A stretch of DNA of 64,000 nucleotides from Sphingobacteriales bacterium (GTDB lineage: Bacteria > Bacteroidota > Bacteroidia > Sphingobacteriales > Sphingobacteriaceae). Positions 1 through 7,003 of the stretch are shown here, piece after piece. The notes under the pieces are model-generated. The model was not told the DNA's origin and did no database searches. It was given only the letters and a program-made list of their open reading frames with translations. Location: NCBI GenBank assembly GCA_025353765.1, contig JANXOD010000020.1, positions 1-64,000 of the forward strand. Direction: 5' to 3'. The position numbers were made by a program, and so were the translations under genes. Within the stretch, counting starts at the first letter, position 1; every line of letters starts with the position of its first letter.

Positions 1-18
1 CAGTGCAGCGGAACAAGA

Positions 19-468
19 CGGAGGTGGTTAAGCATTAAACTAAATCACCTTCCTTCCATCCAATCCTCTAAAACCCCAATCACTCCATTTATATCCTCTA
101 GAACTTCCTCATCCTTAAAACGGAGAACAGTAAAACCGATGTCCTCCAAATCAGCTTGCCTTTTCAAATCTTTTTCAAAAACTTCTTCCCAAGTATGGGT
201 GATGCCATCTACTTCAATAATCAGCATCAATTCTATGCACATGAAATCAGCGATATAATTTAACATTGATCTTTGCCTTCTAAACTGATAACCTCGCATT
301 TGCCTGGCTTTTATAACATATTTCCACAAACACGCCTCTGCTCTAGTCATTTGTTTTCTCAGAACTGATGCCAGAGGCTTTAATTTAGAATTGTAAGCAT
401 GAAAGTTGTTTTTATTGGCTTTTTCCATTACAACAAATTACATATATTTTATCGTTTAACCACCTCCG
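19..468. repeat. 13-bp inverted repeat framing the DUF559 gene
   Basis: CGGAGGTGGTTAA at 19-31 is matched by its exact reverse complement TTAACCACCTCCG at 456-468. The arms lie 13 nt beyond the stop and 27 nt beyond the start of the single gene they enclose, so gene plus arms make a compact unit of about 450 bp. No target-site duplication is visible outside the arms. The arrangement resembles a small mobile cassette, but that is inference. Confidence 0.6.
45..428 (-). CDS. DUF559 (VSR-like) endonuclease-domain protein
   Basis: A 127-residue protein of the DUF559 family, which belongs to the restriction-endonuclease-like fold related to Vsr mismatch endonucleases. The family pattern is visible: an MTRAE..LW helix at residues 27-35, QFRRQ at 48-52, YIADF at 58-62, then E72-V-D74-G-x-x-H78 and a C-terminal VLRF strand. 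These carry the acidic residues expected of a nuclease core. The length is normal for the family and the gene looks intact. It is a single gene with no operon partner, tightly framed by inverted and palindromic repeats. The biological role of DUF559 proteins is not established, so nuclease activity is inferred from family. Confidence 0.85.
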   Translation of the reverse strand: MEKANKNNFHAYNSKLKPLASVLRKQMTRAEACLWKYVIKARQMRGYQFRRQRSMLNYIADFMCIELMLIIEVDGITHTWEEVFEKDLKRQADLEDIGFTVLRFKDEEVLEDINGVIGVLEDWMEGR

Positions 469-477
469 CCTCCGGCA

Positions 478-522
478 CCTCCGCCAGCGGAGGACAAGCC
501 TTATTTCCTCCGCTGGCGGAGG
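478..522. repeat. nested palindrome pair (REP-like)
   Basis: CCTCCGCCAGCGGAGG at 478-493 and CCTCCGCTGGCGGAGG at 507-522 are exact reverse complements separated by 13 nt, and each arm is itself nearly palindromic. The GC-rich element stands out from AT-rich surroundings and lies just outside the inverted repeat beside the DUF559 gene. It can fold as one 16-bp hairpin or two small ones. It is probably a dispersed REP-type sequence; copy number elsewhere cannot be seen here. Confidence 0.75.
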
Positions 523-568
523 TAGTTAGCAGACTGTTATATTAAATCAAAAAATAATTTAAAATAAA

Positions 569-600
569 TTTGTGCAATCGAATCATTGCGCATATATTTG
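569..600 (+). promoter_or_regulatory. sigma-A promoter for the ArsR/SRPBCC operon
   Basis: TTTG at 569-572 and TATATTTG at 593-600 match the Bacteroidota -33 (TTTG/TTG) and -7 (TAnnTTTG) elements with a 20-nt spacer. Transcription would start around 604-607, leaving a leader of about 27 nt before the ATG at 633. Confidence 0.7.
571..592. promoter_or_regulatory. candidate operator for the ArsR-type repressor
   Basis: TGTGCAAT-N6-ATTGCGCA is an imperfect dyad (7 of 8 positions symmetric) that fills the spacer between the -33 and -7 elements. Its size and placement fit a dimeric winged-helix repressor that blocks RNA polymerase, so autoregulation by the next gene is the simplest reading. This is inferred from position and symmetry only. 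Confidence 0.5.
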
Positions 601-632
601 CAATCAAACGGTAGCATATAAATATATAAGAC

Positions 633-962
633 ATGAGACGAGATGTATTTCAGGCAATTGCAGACCCAACCAGGAGGGAGATCATCAGCTTGATTGCTCA
701 TCAATCATTGACACCCAATCTGGTGGCCGACAAATTTAACATGAGCCGGCAAGCCATCTCTAAACATATGCAGATTTTAACCGAGTGCGGACTTCTGACC
801 CTTAACATCCAGGGCAGGGAATATTACTACAGTATTCAACCCAAAAAGTTAAACGAGGTTTATGAATGGTTGGAGCCTTTAAGGGAACTGTGGGATAAAC
901 GATTTAACCAGCTTGATCAATTATTAGAAAATAAAACAACCCCTAAAAACCAAAAATTATGA
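633..962 (+). CDS. ArsR/SdpR-type winged-helix regulator
   Basis: A 109-residue winged helix-turn-helix repressor. The N-terminal pattern of the family (FQAIADPTRREII, residues 6-18) is present, and residues 38-49 (SRQAISKHMQIL) form the recognition helix, followed by a beta-hairpin wing ending at GREYYYSI. There is no cysteine pair of the metal-sensing ArsR/SmtB type, so it belongs to the SdpR-like branch whose genes usually sit beside an SRPBCC gene. It overlaps the next gene by 4 nt (ATGA), implying translational coupling. A dyad inside its promoter suggests autorepression. The inducing signal cannot be deduced. Confidence 0.88.
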   Translation: MRRDVFQAIADPTRREIISLIAHQSLTPNLVADKFNMSRQAISKHMQILTECGLLTLNIQGREYYYSIQPKKLNEVYEWLEPLRELWDKRFNQLDQLLENKTTPKNQKL

Positions 963-1453
963 CAACAAAAAAAAGAACAATGGTGACAAAAGACATGGCT
1001 AATAAGAAGCTTTTTACCGTTCGGGAATTTGATGCTCCACGGGAGAAAGTATGGGAATACTGGACTAAGAGTTCTTTACTTGATTTGTGGTGGGCTCCAA
1101 AACCTTGGAAAGCCATGACTAAATCCATGGATTTTAGGGAAGGCGGCCTTTGGTTCTACTGCATGGCAGGCCCGGAAGGGGAGCAACATTGTGCCAGGTT
1201 AGATTACTTAACCATTGATCCCGGGAATTCCTTTACTGCCCAGGACTCGTTTTGTGATGAAGCAGGTAATAAAAATGCTGACTTTTCAGATGTACATTGG
1301 GCGAATAGATTTTATACCACACCAACAGGCACCAGGGTAGAGGTAGAGATGACTTTTAAAGATGAAGCAGATATAGCCAAAATTCTTGAAATGGGCTTTG
1401 AAGGAGGCTTTACCATGGCTCACGGAAACCTTGATGAGTTGTTAGCCAAATAA
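959..1453 (+). CDS. SRPBCC/AHSA1-domain protein
   Basis: A 164-residue cytoplasmic protein of the START/SRPBCC superfamily (AHSA1 branch). The opening phrase (FTVREFDAPREKVWEYWT) and the tryptophan-rich stretch LWWAPKPW are diagnostic of the family, as is the C-terminal helix that closes the ligand cavity (GFTMAHGNLDELL). The gene is translationally coupled to the preceding ArsR-type repressor, the usual arrangement for this pair. Members bind hydrophobic ligands, but no substrate is known. Translation could start at the overlapping ATG used here or at an internal ATG about 20 codons on; the overlap favours the first. Confidence 0.85.
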   Translation: MTTKKRTMVTKDMANKKLFTVREFDAPREKVWEYWTKSSLLDLWWAPKPWKAMTKSMDFREGGLWFYCMAGPEGEQHCARLDYLTIDPGNSFTAQDSFCDEAGNKNADFSDVHWANRFYTTPTGTRVEVEMTFKDEADIAKILEMGFEGGFTMAHGNLDELLAK

Positions 1454-1580
1454 ATCTGGCAACAGGGAAAAAGAAAAATTAGCGAACCGTTAACAGTGGA
1501 TTTGTAAACTGGGGCTGATATGCTTAATTGCACGTCAACCCTTTTATGTAGTAAACCGACACAGTTCTGTGAACGATTCC

Positions 1581-1610
1581 AAAGCTCCGGCCAACGGTCG
1601 GAGCTTTTTT
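1581..1610 (+). terminator. intrinsic terminator
   Basis: An AAAGCTCCG arm pairs with CGGAGCTTT across a short loop and runs into TTTTTT. It lies about 130 nt after the SRPBCC gene and is the likely end of the ArsR/SRPBCC transcript. Confidence 0.65.
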
Positions 1611-1616
1611 ATGACG

Positions 1617-1639
1617 GCTTGACAGTAAAACTGTCAAGC
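1617..1639. repeat. 10-bp perfect hairpin next to the minisatellite
   Basis: GCTTGACAGT and ACTGTCAAGC are exact reverse complements around a 3-nt AAA loop. There is no T-run, so it is not an obvious terminator. It ends 20 nt before the 21-bp tandem array begins. Confidence 0.6.
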
Positions 1640-1659
1640 GAGTATGTAAAAGATACAAC

Positions 1660-1869
1660 AACGTTGATATAAAAAGTATGGCGCTTGATATAAAAAGTAT
1701 GGCGCTTGATATAAAAAGTATGGCGCTTGATATAAAAAGTATGGCGCTTGATATAAAAAGTATGGTGCTTGATATAAAAAGTATGATGCTTGATATAAAA
1801 AGTATGACGCTTGATATAAAAAGTATGAACGTTGATACTAAAAGTATGGAGCTTGATATAAAAAGTATG
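1660..1869. repeat. 21-bp tandem repeat (minisatellite), 10 units
   Basis: Ten head-to-tail copies of a 21-bp unit of the form nnGCTTGATATAAAAAGTATG. The middle four (1681-1764) are identical; the outer ones differ mainly in the first three bases, and one unit has TACTAAAAG in place of TATAAAAAG. Because 21 is a multiple of three, the array stays open in one frame on each strand. The pattern of identical centre and diverged edges is what slippage or unequal exchange produces. Confidence 0.95.
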
Positions 1870-1965
1870 AAGAAGTACTCCCTAAAATTTGACGGTGGCA
1901 TTTCTAAGGTTGGGGAAGCAGTAGACCCTTTTGCAGGTACGCCGGCAGTAAAAATAATATCTTAA
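1678..1965 (+). CDS. doubtful heptad-repeat ORF (MxLDIKS)n
   Basis: An open frame of 95 codons translates the tandem repeat as MALDIKS-type heptads and then a unique tail of about 30 residues. No ribosome-binding site or promoter is visible and the first ATG lies inside the array, so the frame may simply be a by-product of a 21-bp repeat. The opposite strand is also open across the array and would encode a hydrophobic FISSAIL repeat. The amphipathic heptads would form a coiled coil if translated. I do not recognise a family. Confidence 0.2.
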   Translation: MALDIKSMALDIKSMALDIKSMALDIKSMVLDIKSMMLDIKSMTLDIKSMNVDTKSMELDIKSMKKYSLKFDGGISKVGEAVDPFAGTPAVKIIS

Positions 1966-2099
1966 TTTTCTGTTTACTGGTTAAAATTTATCATTGATTT
2001 TAATTGATATATTTGGGATTAAAGGAAAAAAAATTCTTCTTTAGGTTTGTAATCAGCAAATATCGCAAGGACATCAACCTATAAACACAACCATGCAAT

Positions 2100-2750
2100 A
2101 TGAATAAAGATTCCCTTATTACTCATCTCCTTGATAAACACGACTCGCTGAAAATAATTTTATCTCAAGAAAAAGGTTCCTATATCAACAATGGCTTTGA
2201 TGTTAATAAAACTTTAGTGACTGCTCTAATAGGTGCTGTAATTGGACAAGTACTTATTTTCTATATCACTTGGATAAACAACAAACGCACTCTCAAAGAA
2301 AAAAGGAAATTGATAGTCGCTGATTTAGCTCATCAATTAAAAGTACTTGCTCGCTTAGTGATAAAATTAAATGACCTTGATGAAAAATTCGAAAACAAAG
2401 ACACCTTAAATAATACTTCGGACGCATTTCAAGATCTTCAAACTGACATTTATGAAAGTGTGCCAAAACCTGATCTACACAAGATATTCAAAAACGATAT
2501 TTTCAAACTTGTAGACATTTATAAATCAATAAGATTTCTTCAAGATCATTCAATTATATATCTATACGATAATTACATTAGAAAATTGGAAATTCATCAA
2601 AAAGAAAAACAAGGCGATCCTGTTCACGACTTTTTTTGTGCCACACATCTCCGTTTTATTGAAAAAGTTAGGTCTCAAATAAAAGAGAATCTCAGCGGAA
2701 TAACGGACATTACTAAAGAAATGAATAAATTAATTAAAGTATACAGTTAA
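2100..2750 (+). CDS. unknown protein with one N-terminal membrane segment
   Basis: A 216-residue protein I do not recognise. Residues 1-36 are polar, about 38-60 form one strongly hydrophobic helix (TALIGAVIGQVLIFYITWI), and the rest is a charged, mostly helical cytoplasmic-type domain beginning with a basic stretch (NKRTLKEKRK). The layout suggests a membrane-anchored soluble domain. The base composition is more AT-rich than the neighbours and the gene stands alone between a minisatellite and a methyltransferase, which is compatible with acquired DNA. No function is proposed. Confidence 0.6.
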   Translation: MNKDSLITHLLDKHDSLKIILSQEKGSYINNGFDVNKTLVTALIGAVIGQVLIFYITWINNKRTLKEKRKLIVADLAHQLKVLARLVIKLNDLDEKFENKDTLNNTSDAFQDLQTDIYESVPKPDLHKIFKNDIFKLVDIYKSIRFLQDHSIIYLYDNYIRKLEIHQKEKQGDPVHDFFCATHLRFIEKVRSQIKENLSGITDITKEMNKLIKVYS

Positions 2751-2809
2751 GCTTCTGTGTATACTTATCCCAGACCGGAGTAATTTAAACCTACAAGCCC
2801 AACAAAAAC

Positions 2810-3433
2810 ATGGATGAACCCTGGATTGAAAGATGGAATGATAGATATAGTAAAGAGGAGTTTGCTTATGGCGAAGAACCTAACAACTATTTAAAAGAAC
2901 AATTAGAAAAGCTAGATATTGGTTCAATACTTTTCGCGGCAGAAGGCGAAGGACGTAATGCCGTTTTTGCAGCCAAATTGGGTTGGAGGGTTTCTGCATT
3001 TGACATCAGCGTAGAAGGGAAAAATAAAGCCTTAAAACTTGCAGAAGCTAATCAAGTAAGCATTGATTACCAGCTTGGTGAATTGCAGACCTTAGATTAT
3101 AAGCCCGAACAATTCGACGCCATTGCACTCATTTATGCACACTTTCCGGCAGACATTAAATCCGTATATCACAAAACACTTAATAACTATTTGAGAAAGG
3201 GCGGATTAGTTATTTTTGAAGCCTTTAGTAAAAACCACCTGGATTACATCGCTAAAAACCCAAAAATTGGCGGACCAACAGACCTGGCAATGTTATTCTC
3301 CATCAATGAAATAAAGGCAGACTTTGCGAATTATGACATCATAGAATTAGTAGAAAAAGAAATTGAATTGAGCGAAGGCCTGTTTCATAATGGAAAAGGT
3401 TCAGTCATACGGTTTGTAGGAAGGAAAAAGTAA
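2810..3433 (+). CDS. class I SAM-dependent methyltransferase (TehB-like)
   Basis: A 207-residue Rossmann-fold methyltransferase. The SAM-binding motif I is at residues 41-50 ([10 protein letters not shown]), in the variant form seen in TehB/thiopurine-type small methyltransferases, followed by an acidic residue after the second strand (AFDIS) and a motif near [12 protein letters not shown]. The N-terminal [21 protein letters not shown] opening is typical of this cytoplasmic family, whose characterised members methylate small metalloid or thiol substrates. The substrate here is unknown. It is monocistronic as far as can be seen. Confidence 0.85.
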   Translation: MDEPWIERWNDRYSKEEFAYGEEPNNYLKEQLEKLDIGSILFAAEGEGRNAVFAAKLGWRVSAFDISVEGKNKALKLAEANQVSIDYQLGELQTLDYKPEQFDAIALIYAHFPADIKSVYHKTLNNYLRKGGLVIFEAFSKNHLDYIAKNPKIGGPTDLAMLFSINEIKADFANYDIIELVEKEIELSEGLFHNGKGSVIRFVGRKK

Positions 3434-3562
3434 ATTGCCAAAATGAACGACTGCCAATAAAGCAACCCGAAGAAATAGGTACAAGTCTGAAGTTACTATT
3501 CGCTTTTGATCTGACTTTGCATTATCTTCAAATAAATTAATCTGCATAGAATAGAGGAAACA

Positions 3563-4435
3563 ATGAAGAGCAGACAAATATGTTTTATACTGGTATTTTT
3601 CACAAGCTTTACATTTGCGCAGAAAAGCAAATCAAAACAAGCTGATAGCAGCAAACCTTTTGTGCTTGGTGTGATTGACGAAATTCAATCAATAGAGTTA
3701 GGAGAAAAACGGATTTTGAACATTTACCTTCCTGAAGGGTATGATAAAAACGATACCATTCAATATCCAGTTACTTACTTACTGGATGGTTCGGCAGATG
3801 AAGACTTTATTCACGCTGCTGGACTATTTCAGTTTAACAGCTTTTCATGGATAAACAGGGTTCCAAAATCTATTGTAGTAGGGATTGCCACAGTTGACAG
3901 GAGAAGAGATTTCACTTATCCTACAAGCATTGAAAAGGATCAAATAAAATATCCGTCAACAGGACATTCAGATAAGTTCATCGCTTTTTTGGAAAAAGAA
4001 TTACAACCATTTATAGAAAAAAAGTATAAAGGAAATTCTTCAAAAACTATAATAGGCCAATCTTTAGGAGGATTATTACTGACGGAAATTTTATTTAAGA
4101 AGCCGGCTCTTTTTAATAAATACATTATCATCAGTCCGAGTTTATGGTGGGATAACGGCTCGCTGTTAAACCAAACACCTGCTATTTTAACGGAAAGCTT
4201 TGCTCATAATACGGACGTTTATATTGGGGTTGGCAAAGAGGGGCTTACACCCACGGATATGGCCCGTGTAATGGAAGTGGATGCCAATATACTGGCAGAA
4301 AAAATAAAGAGCACAAAAAGTAAAAGTGTTCATGTTTATTTCGACTATTTACCAAACGAAGATCATGCAACCATTATGCACCAGGCTCTTTTTAATGCAC
4401 TAAGAACCTTGTATCCTTCAGCAACCACCAACTAA
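3563..4435 (+). CDS. secreted alpha/beta-hydrolase, esterase-D/enterochelin-esterase-like
   Basis: A 290-residue exported hydrolase. A signal peptide ends near FTFAQ (about residue 20). The core matches the putative-esterase family that includes enterochelin esterase and IroE: the early strand with YPVTYLLDG, the nucleophile elbow G165-Q-S167-L-G169, and a late histidine in NEDHATIMHQAL completing a probable Ser-Asp-His triad. The length is normal for the family. The substrate is open: siderophore esters, S-formylglutathione and polysaccharide esters are all hydrolysed by relatives. It is followed after 6 nt by an acyltransferase-like membrane gene and is probably cotranscribed with it. Confidence 0.85.
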   Translation: MKSRQICFILVFFTSFTFAQKSKSKQADSSKPFVLGVIDEIQSIELGEKRILNIYLPEGYDKNDTIQYPVTYLLDGSADEDFIHAAGLFQFNSFSWINRVPKSIVVGIATVDRRRDFTYPTSIEKDQIKYPSTGHSDKFIAFLEKELQPFIEKKYKGNSSKTIIGQSLGGLLLTEILFKKPALFNKYIIISPSLWWDNGSLLNQTPAILTESFAHNTDVYIGVGKEGLTPTDMARVMEVDANILAEKIKSTKSKSVHVYFDYLPNEDHATIMHQALFNALRTLYPSATTN

Positions 4436-4441
4436 TAGTAT

Positions 4442-5602
4442 ATGAAAAGGATTAAGTCTATAGATGTTGTTAGAGGAATTGTGATGATCATAATGGCGCT
4501 TGATCATGTACGGGATTTGATGCATGTGAATTCTATCACACAAAGTCCCACAAATTTAGAAACCACAACTCCCATATTGTTTTTCACCCGGTGGATCACT
4601 TATTTATGTGCCCCCACTTTTGTTTTTTTAGCAGGAACATCAGCCTGGTTATCATTAAAAAAGAACGGCATTTCTCAAAGCCGGAGCTTTTTGTTAAAGC
4701 GTGGACTTTACCTGGTTATGCTGGAATTCATTGTGGTAAATTTCGCTTTGTTTTTTGATCCCGCTTATCATACATTATTTTTTGAGGTTATAGCTGCGAT
4801 AGGATTCGGTTTTATTGTTATTGGATTATTATTAAAGGCACCGCTAAAATGGCTGGGCATTGCCGGTCTTGTAATCATATTTTGTCATAGCCTGGTTTCT
4901 TTTCTCCCGTTTGCAGAACATTCAATGGTTAAAACTATACTGATGCCATTTTTTACACTTAGCGTTTTTCCCATGTTTTCAAACAGAGTTTTTGTAATGG
5001 CTTATCCGCCGGTGCCTTGGTTAGGTATTATGCTGGTAGGTTTTGCTTCTGGGAAATTCTTTGAAATGGCAAATGAAAAAAGAAAAACCTTATTTGTAAA
5101 AATTGGTTTAGGTGCCCTGTTGTTATTTATCTTTTTGCGGTATTTGAATATTTATGGTGATCCGGTAGTATGGTCCGCACAAAAAAGTTCTGTATTTACT
5201 TTCCTGTCATTTATGAATATTGCCAAGTATCCGCCTTCACTTTTGTTTTGCCTGGCTACCTTAGGTATCATGTTTATCATGCTTGATTTGGCAGAAAGGG
5301 CAAAGAACAAACTATGGGAAATCGTGTCTGTTTATGGAAAAGTTCCCCTGTTCTACTTTCTTGCGCATTTTTTTCTTATTCATATTTTAATGCTGGCCAT
5401 GATGTTTTTGCAAGGATTTTCCTGGTCACAGCTTGATTTTGCTGCAGGCAATTTCGGCAGATTAAAAAACGTAGAGAGCGGCGTACGGCTTTGGGTAATT
5501 TACCTGATATGGATAGGTGTAGTAGTTATTATGTATAAACCTTGTGTTTGGTTTGGAAAATATAAAGCAGAACATACATACTGGTGGCTGAAATATATTT
5601 GA
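4442..5602 (+). CDS. HGSNAT-like/DUF1624 membrane acyltransferase
   Basis: A 386-residue polytopic membrane protein with about ten hydrophobic segments. The N-terminus (RIKSIDVVRGIVMIIMALDHVRD) is the signature of the heparan-alpha-glucosaminide N-acetyltransferase catalytic family, with the D21-H22 pair at the end of the first helix. In lysosomal HGSNAT a conserved histidine is thought to relay the acetyl group from acetyl-CoA across the membrane; bacterial homologues are mostly uncharacterised. It sits 6 nt after a secreted esterase, so the two may add and remove acyl groups on a shared envelope or sugar substrate, which is inference. Confidence 0.8.
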   Translation: MKRIKSIDVVRGIVMIIMALDHVRDLMHVNSITQSPTNLETTTPILFFTRWITYLCAPTFVFLAGTSAWLSLKKNGISQSRSFLLKRGLYLVMLEFIVVNFALFFDPAYHTLFFEVIAAIGFGFIVIGLLLKAPLKWLGIAGLVIIFCHSLVSFLPFAEHSMVKTILMPFFTLSVFPMFSNRVFVMAYPPVPWLGIMLVGFASGKFFEMANEKRKTLFVKIGLGALLLFIFLRYLNIYGDPVVWSAQKSSVFTFLSFMNIAKYPPSLLFCLATLGIMFIMLDLAERAKNKLWEIVSVYGKVPLFYFLAHFFLIHILMLAMMFLQGFSWSQLDFAAGNFGRLKNVESGVRLWVIYLIWIGVVVIMYKPCVWFGKYKAEHTYWWLKYI

Positions 5603-5654
5603 TTCTATAGGTCAGCGCTGATTAAATCTATTAATTAACTCAAGGATGTGCCTT

Positions 5655-5870
5655 CTATGGTATATCATTTTTTGTATACTCTAATAAATCCCCTGGCTGG
5701 CAATCCAGTGCTTTACAAATAGATTCCAGTGTGCTGAAACGAATGGCTTTTGCTTTTCCAGTTTTAAGTATGGAGAGATTAGCCAGTGTGAGATCCACTT
5801 TTTCCGAAAGTTGATTTAATGACATTTTACGTTTAGCCATCATGACGTCGAGGTTTACAATGATTGGCAT
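5655..5870 (-). CDS. XRE-family helix-turn-helix regulator (YozG-like)
   Basis: A 71-residue Cro/C1-type DNA-binding protein. It has the compact five-helix layout of the YozG group: MAKRKMSLNQLSEKVDLTLANLSILKTGKAKAI holds the helix-turn-helix, and the C-terminus ends with the family phrase LESICKALDCQPGDLLEY. It starts 3 nt after the stop of the DUF2975 membrane protein and is clearly cotranscribed with it. This pairing of DUF2975 with a YozG-type regulator is widespread; the physiological role is unknown. Confidence 0.9.
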   Translation of the reverse strand: MPIIVNLDVMMAKRKMSLNQLSEKVDLTLANLSILKTGKAKAIRFSTLESICKALDCQPGDLLEYTKNDIP

Positions 5871-5873
5871 GGC

Positions 5874-6425
5874 TTATATAGTTAATTCGTTTTCAGATTG
5901 GATTTCGATTCCTCTTTTAAAAATTTGTGCAACCACAAAAAGTGTAACGCCCATAAATATCCATACATCAGCTCCGGCTAAATGCAGTTGTTGTATATCT
6001 GGCATTTGCACACCTTGCTTTATAAACCAATTGGCATATTTAATGCCCCAAAAAGAGAATAGGCCAATTCCCAAAGCCAAATAAGATATATTAAAAACAA
6101 AACGCCCTACTTCTTTATTGAAAGGCTGAGACATGTTTAGTTTTTTATTGTGCAAAATTTTCACAATCAAATAAAACAGGCATGCTTTCATTACTGCTGC
6201 AATGCTTATAAGCAATATTTCTACAAAGAAATAACCATGATCATGTTTAAAAAGTTCTGTCAAATTTACCTGCTCCCAAAGGTTTGTGGCATTAGGGTTT
6301 ATAACCAGTTTATAAAAAGCATTGAATATAAAACCGCCTGCTTCAATGCACAAGCCAATAAATATTATCCATGAAACAACATACAATACTTGGAGTATTT
6401 GTTTGGTACTAATTTTAATTTCCAT
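5874..6425 (-). CDS. DUF2975 membrane protein
   Basis: A 183-residue protein with four predicted membrane helices (about residues 10-33, 62-86, 107-126 and 150-168), the DUF2975 topology. It is the first gene of a two-gene operon with the small XRE regulator that follows. Two identical palindromes 21 bp apart lie just upstream of its start and may be the binding sites of that regulator. A sensor-like or regulatory membrane role is often assumed for the family but is not shown. Confidence 0.8.
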   Translation of the reverse strand: MEIKISTKQILQVLYVVSWIIFIGLCIEAGGFIFNAFYKLVINPNATNLWEQVNLTELFKHDHGYFFVEILLISIAAVMKACLFYLIVKILHNKKLNMSQPFNKEVGRFVFNISYLALGIGLFSFWGIKYANWFIKQGVQMPDIQQLHLAGADVWIFMGVTLFVVAQIFKRGIEIQSENELTI

Positions 6426-6460
6426 AACTGTTTTATTTTTGAATGACGATACAATTATAG

Positions 6461-6493
6461 ATAAATATTTATTGAAAAAAAATAAATATTTAT
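6461..6493. promoter_or_regulatory. twin palindromes upstream of the DUF2975/YozG operon
   Basis: The 12-bp palindrome ATAAATATTTAT occurs at 6461-6472 and again at 6482-6493, exactly 21 bp apart, which places both on the same face of the helix. They lie 36-68 nt upstream of the DUF2975 start. The arrangement fits cooperative binding by two dimers, most simply the XRE regulator encoded by the operon. AT-rich context makes chance palindromes possible. Confidence 0.45.
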
Positions 6494-6611
6494 TAAAATA
6501 ATGAAAATCTCCTGTTTATTTCTAATTAGCCGGTTTTTAATTAAGAACTATTTTTAAGTAAAAAATTCGTTCCTTTAATAATCAACAGTCAAATTGAATT
6601 AGTATTAAATA

Positions 6612-6980
6612 ATGAGTCAAAAAATAATTTCTATAAGGCCATTTATCGGGACTGGAAACTTTGAATTATCCAGAAGCTTTTACAAAGAATTGGGATTCCA
6701 GGAAAGCGTTTTATCTCACAATATGTCTTATTTCTCGAATCAGGAACTGGGTTTTTATTTACAGGATGCTTATGTGAAAGATTGGGTAGATAATACCATG
6801 ATTTTTATGGAAGTGGAGAATGTGGAAGAATATTGGAAGGAGCTTAATGCACTAGATTTAACTACTAAATATGAAGGAGTAAGGCTAACAGCAATCCGTC
6901 ACGAATCCTGGGGCAAAGAGTGTTTTGTTCATGACCCATCGGGAATTCTTTGGCATTTTGGGGAGTTCTTTAAAACCTAA
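6612..6980 (+). CDS. VOC-family (glyoxalase/bleomycin-resistance-like) protein
   Basis: A 122-residue single-domain vicinal-oxygen-chelate protein. It starts with the usual beta-strand plus the phrase GNFELSRSFYKELGF and ends with the second half-repeat and DPSGILWHFGEF, the family's C-terminal metal-side strand. Such proteins dimerise and either chelate a metal for catalysis or sequester drugs. No specific substrate can be assigned. It is transcribed convergently with the GlxA-type regulator next door. Confidence 0.85.
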   Translation: MSQKIISIRPFIGTGNFELSRSFYKELGFQESVLSHNMSYFSNQELGFYLQDAYVKDWVDNTMIFMEVENVEEYWKELNALDLTTKYEGVRLTAIRHESWGKECFVHDPSGILWHFGEFFKT

Positions 6981-7003
6981 AATATACTTTCGTCGGCTTT
7001 CTG

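Noticed and set aside
1524-1901. Minus-strand open frame across the tandem repeat encoding hydrophobic FISSAIL repeats
   Set aside because: It is the mirror of a 21-bp repeat whose length keeps both strands open; it overlaps a real terminator hairpin and lacks any start signal.
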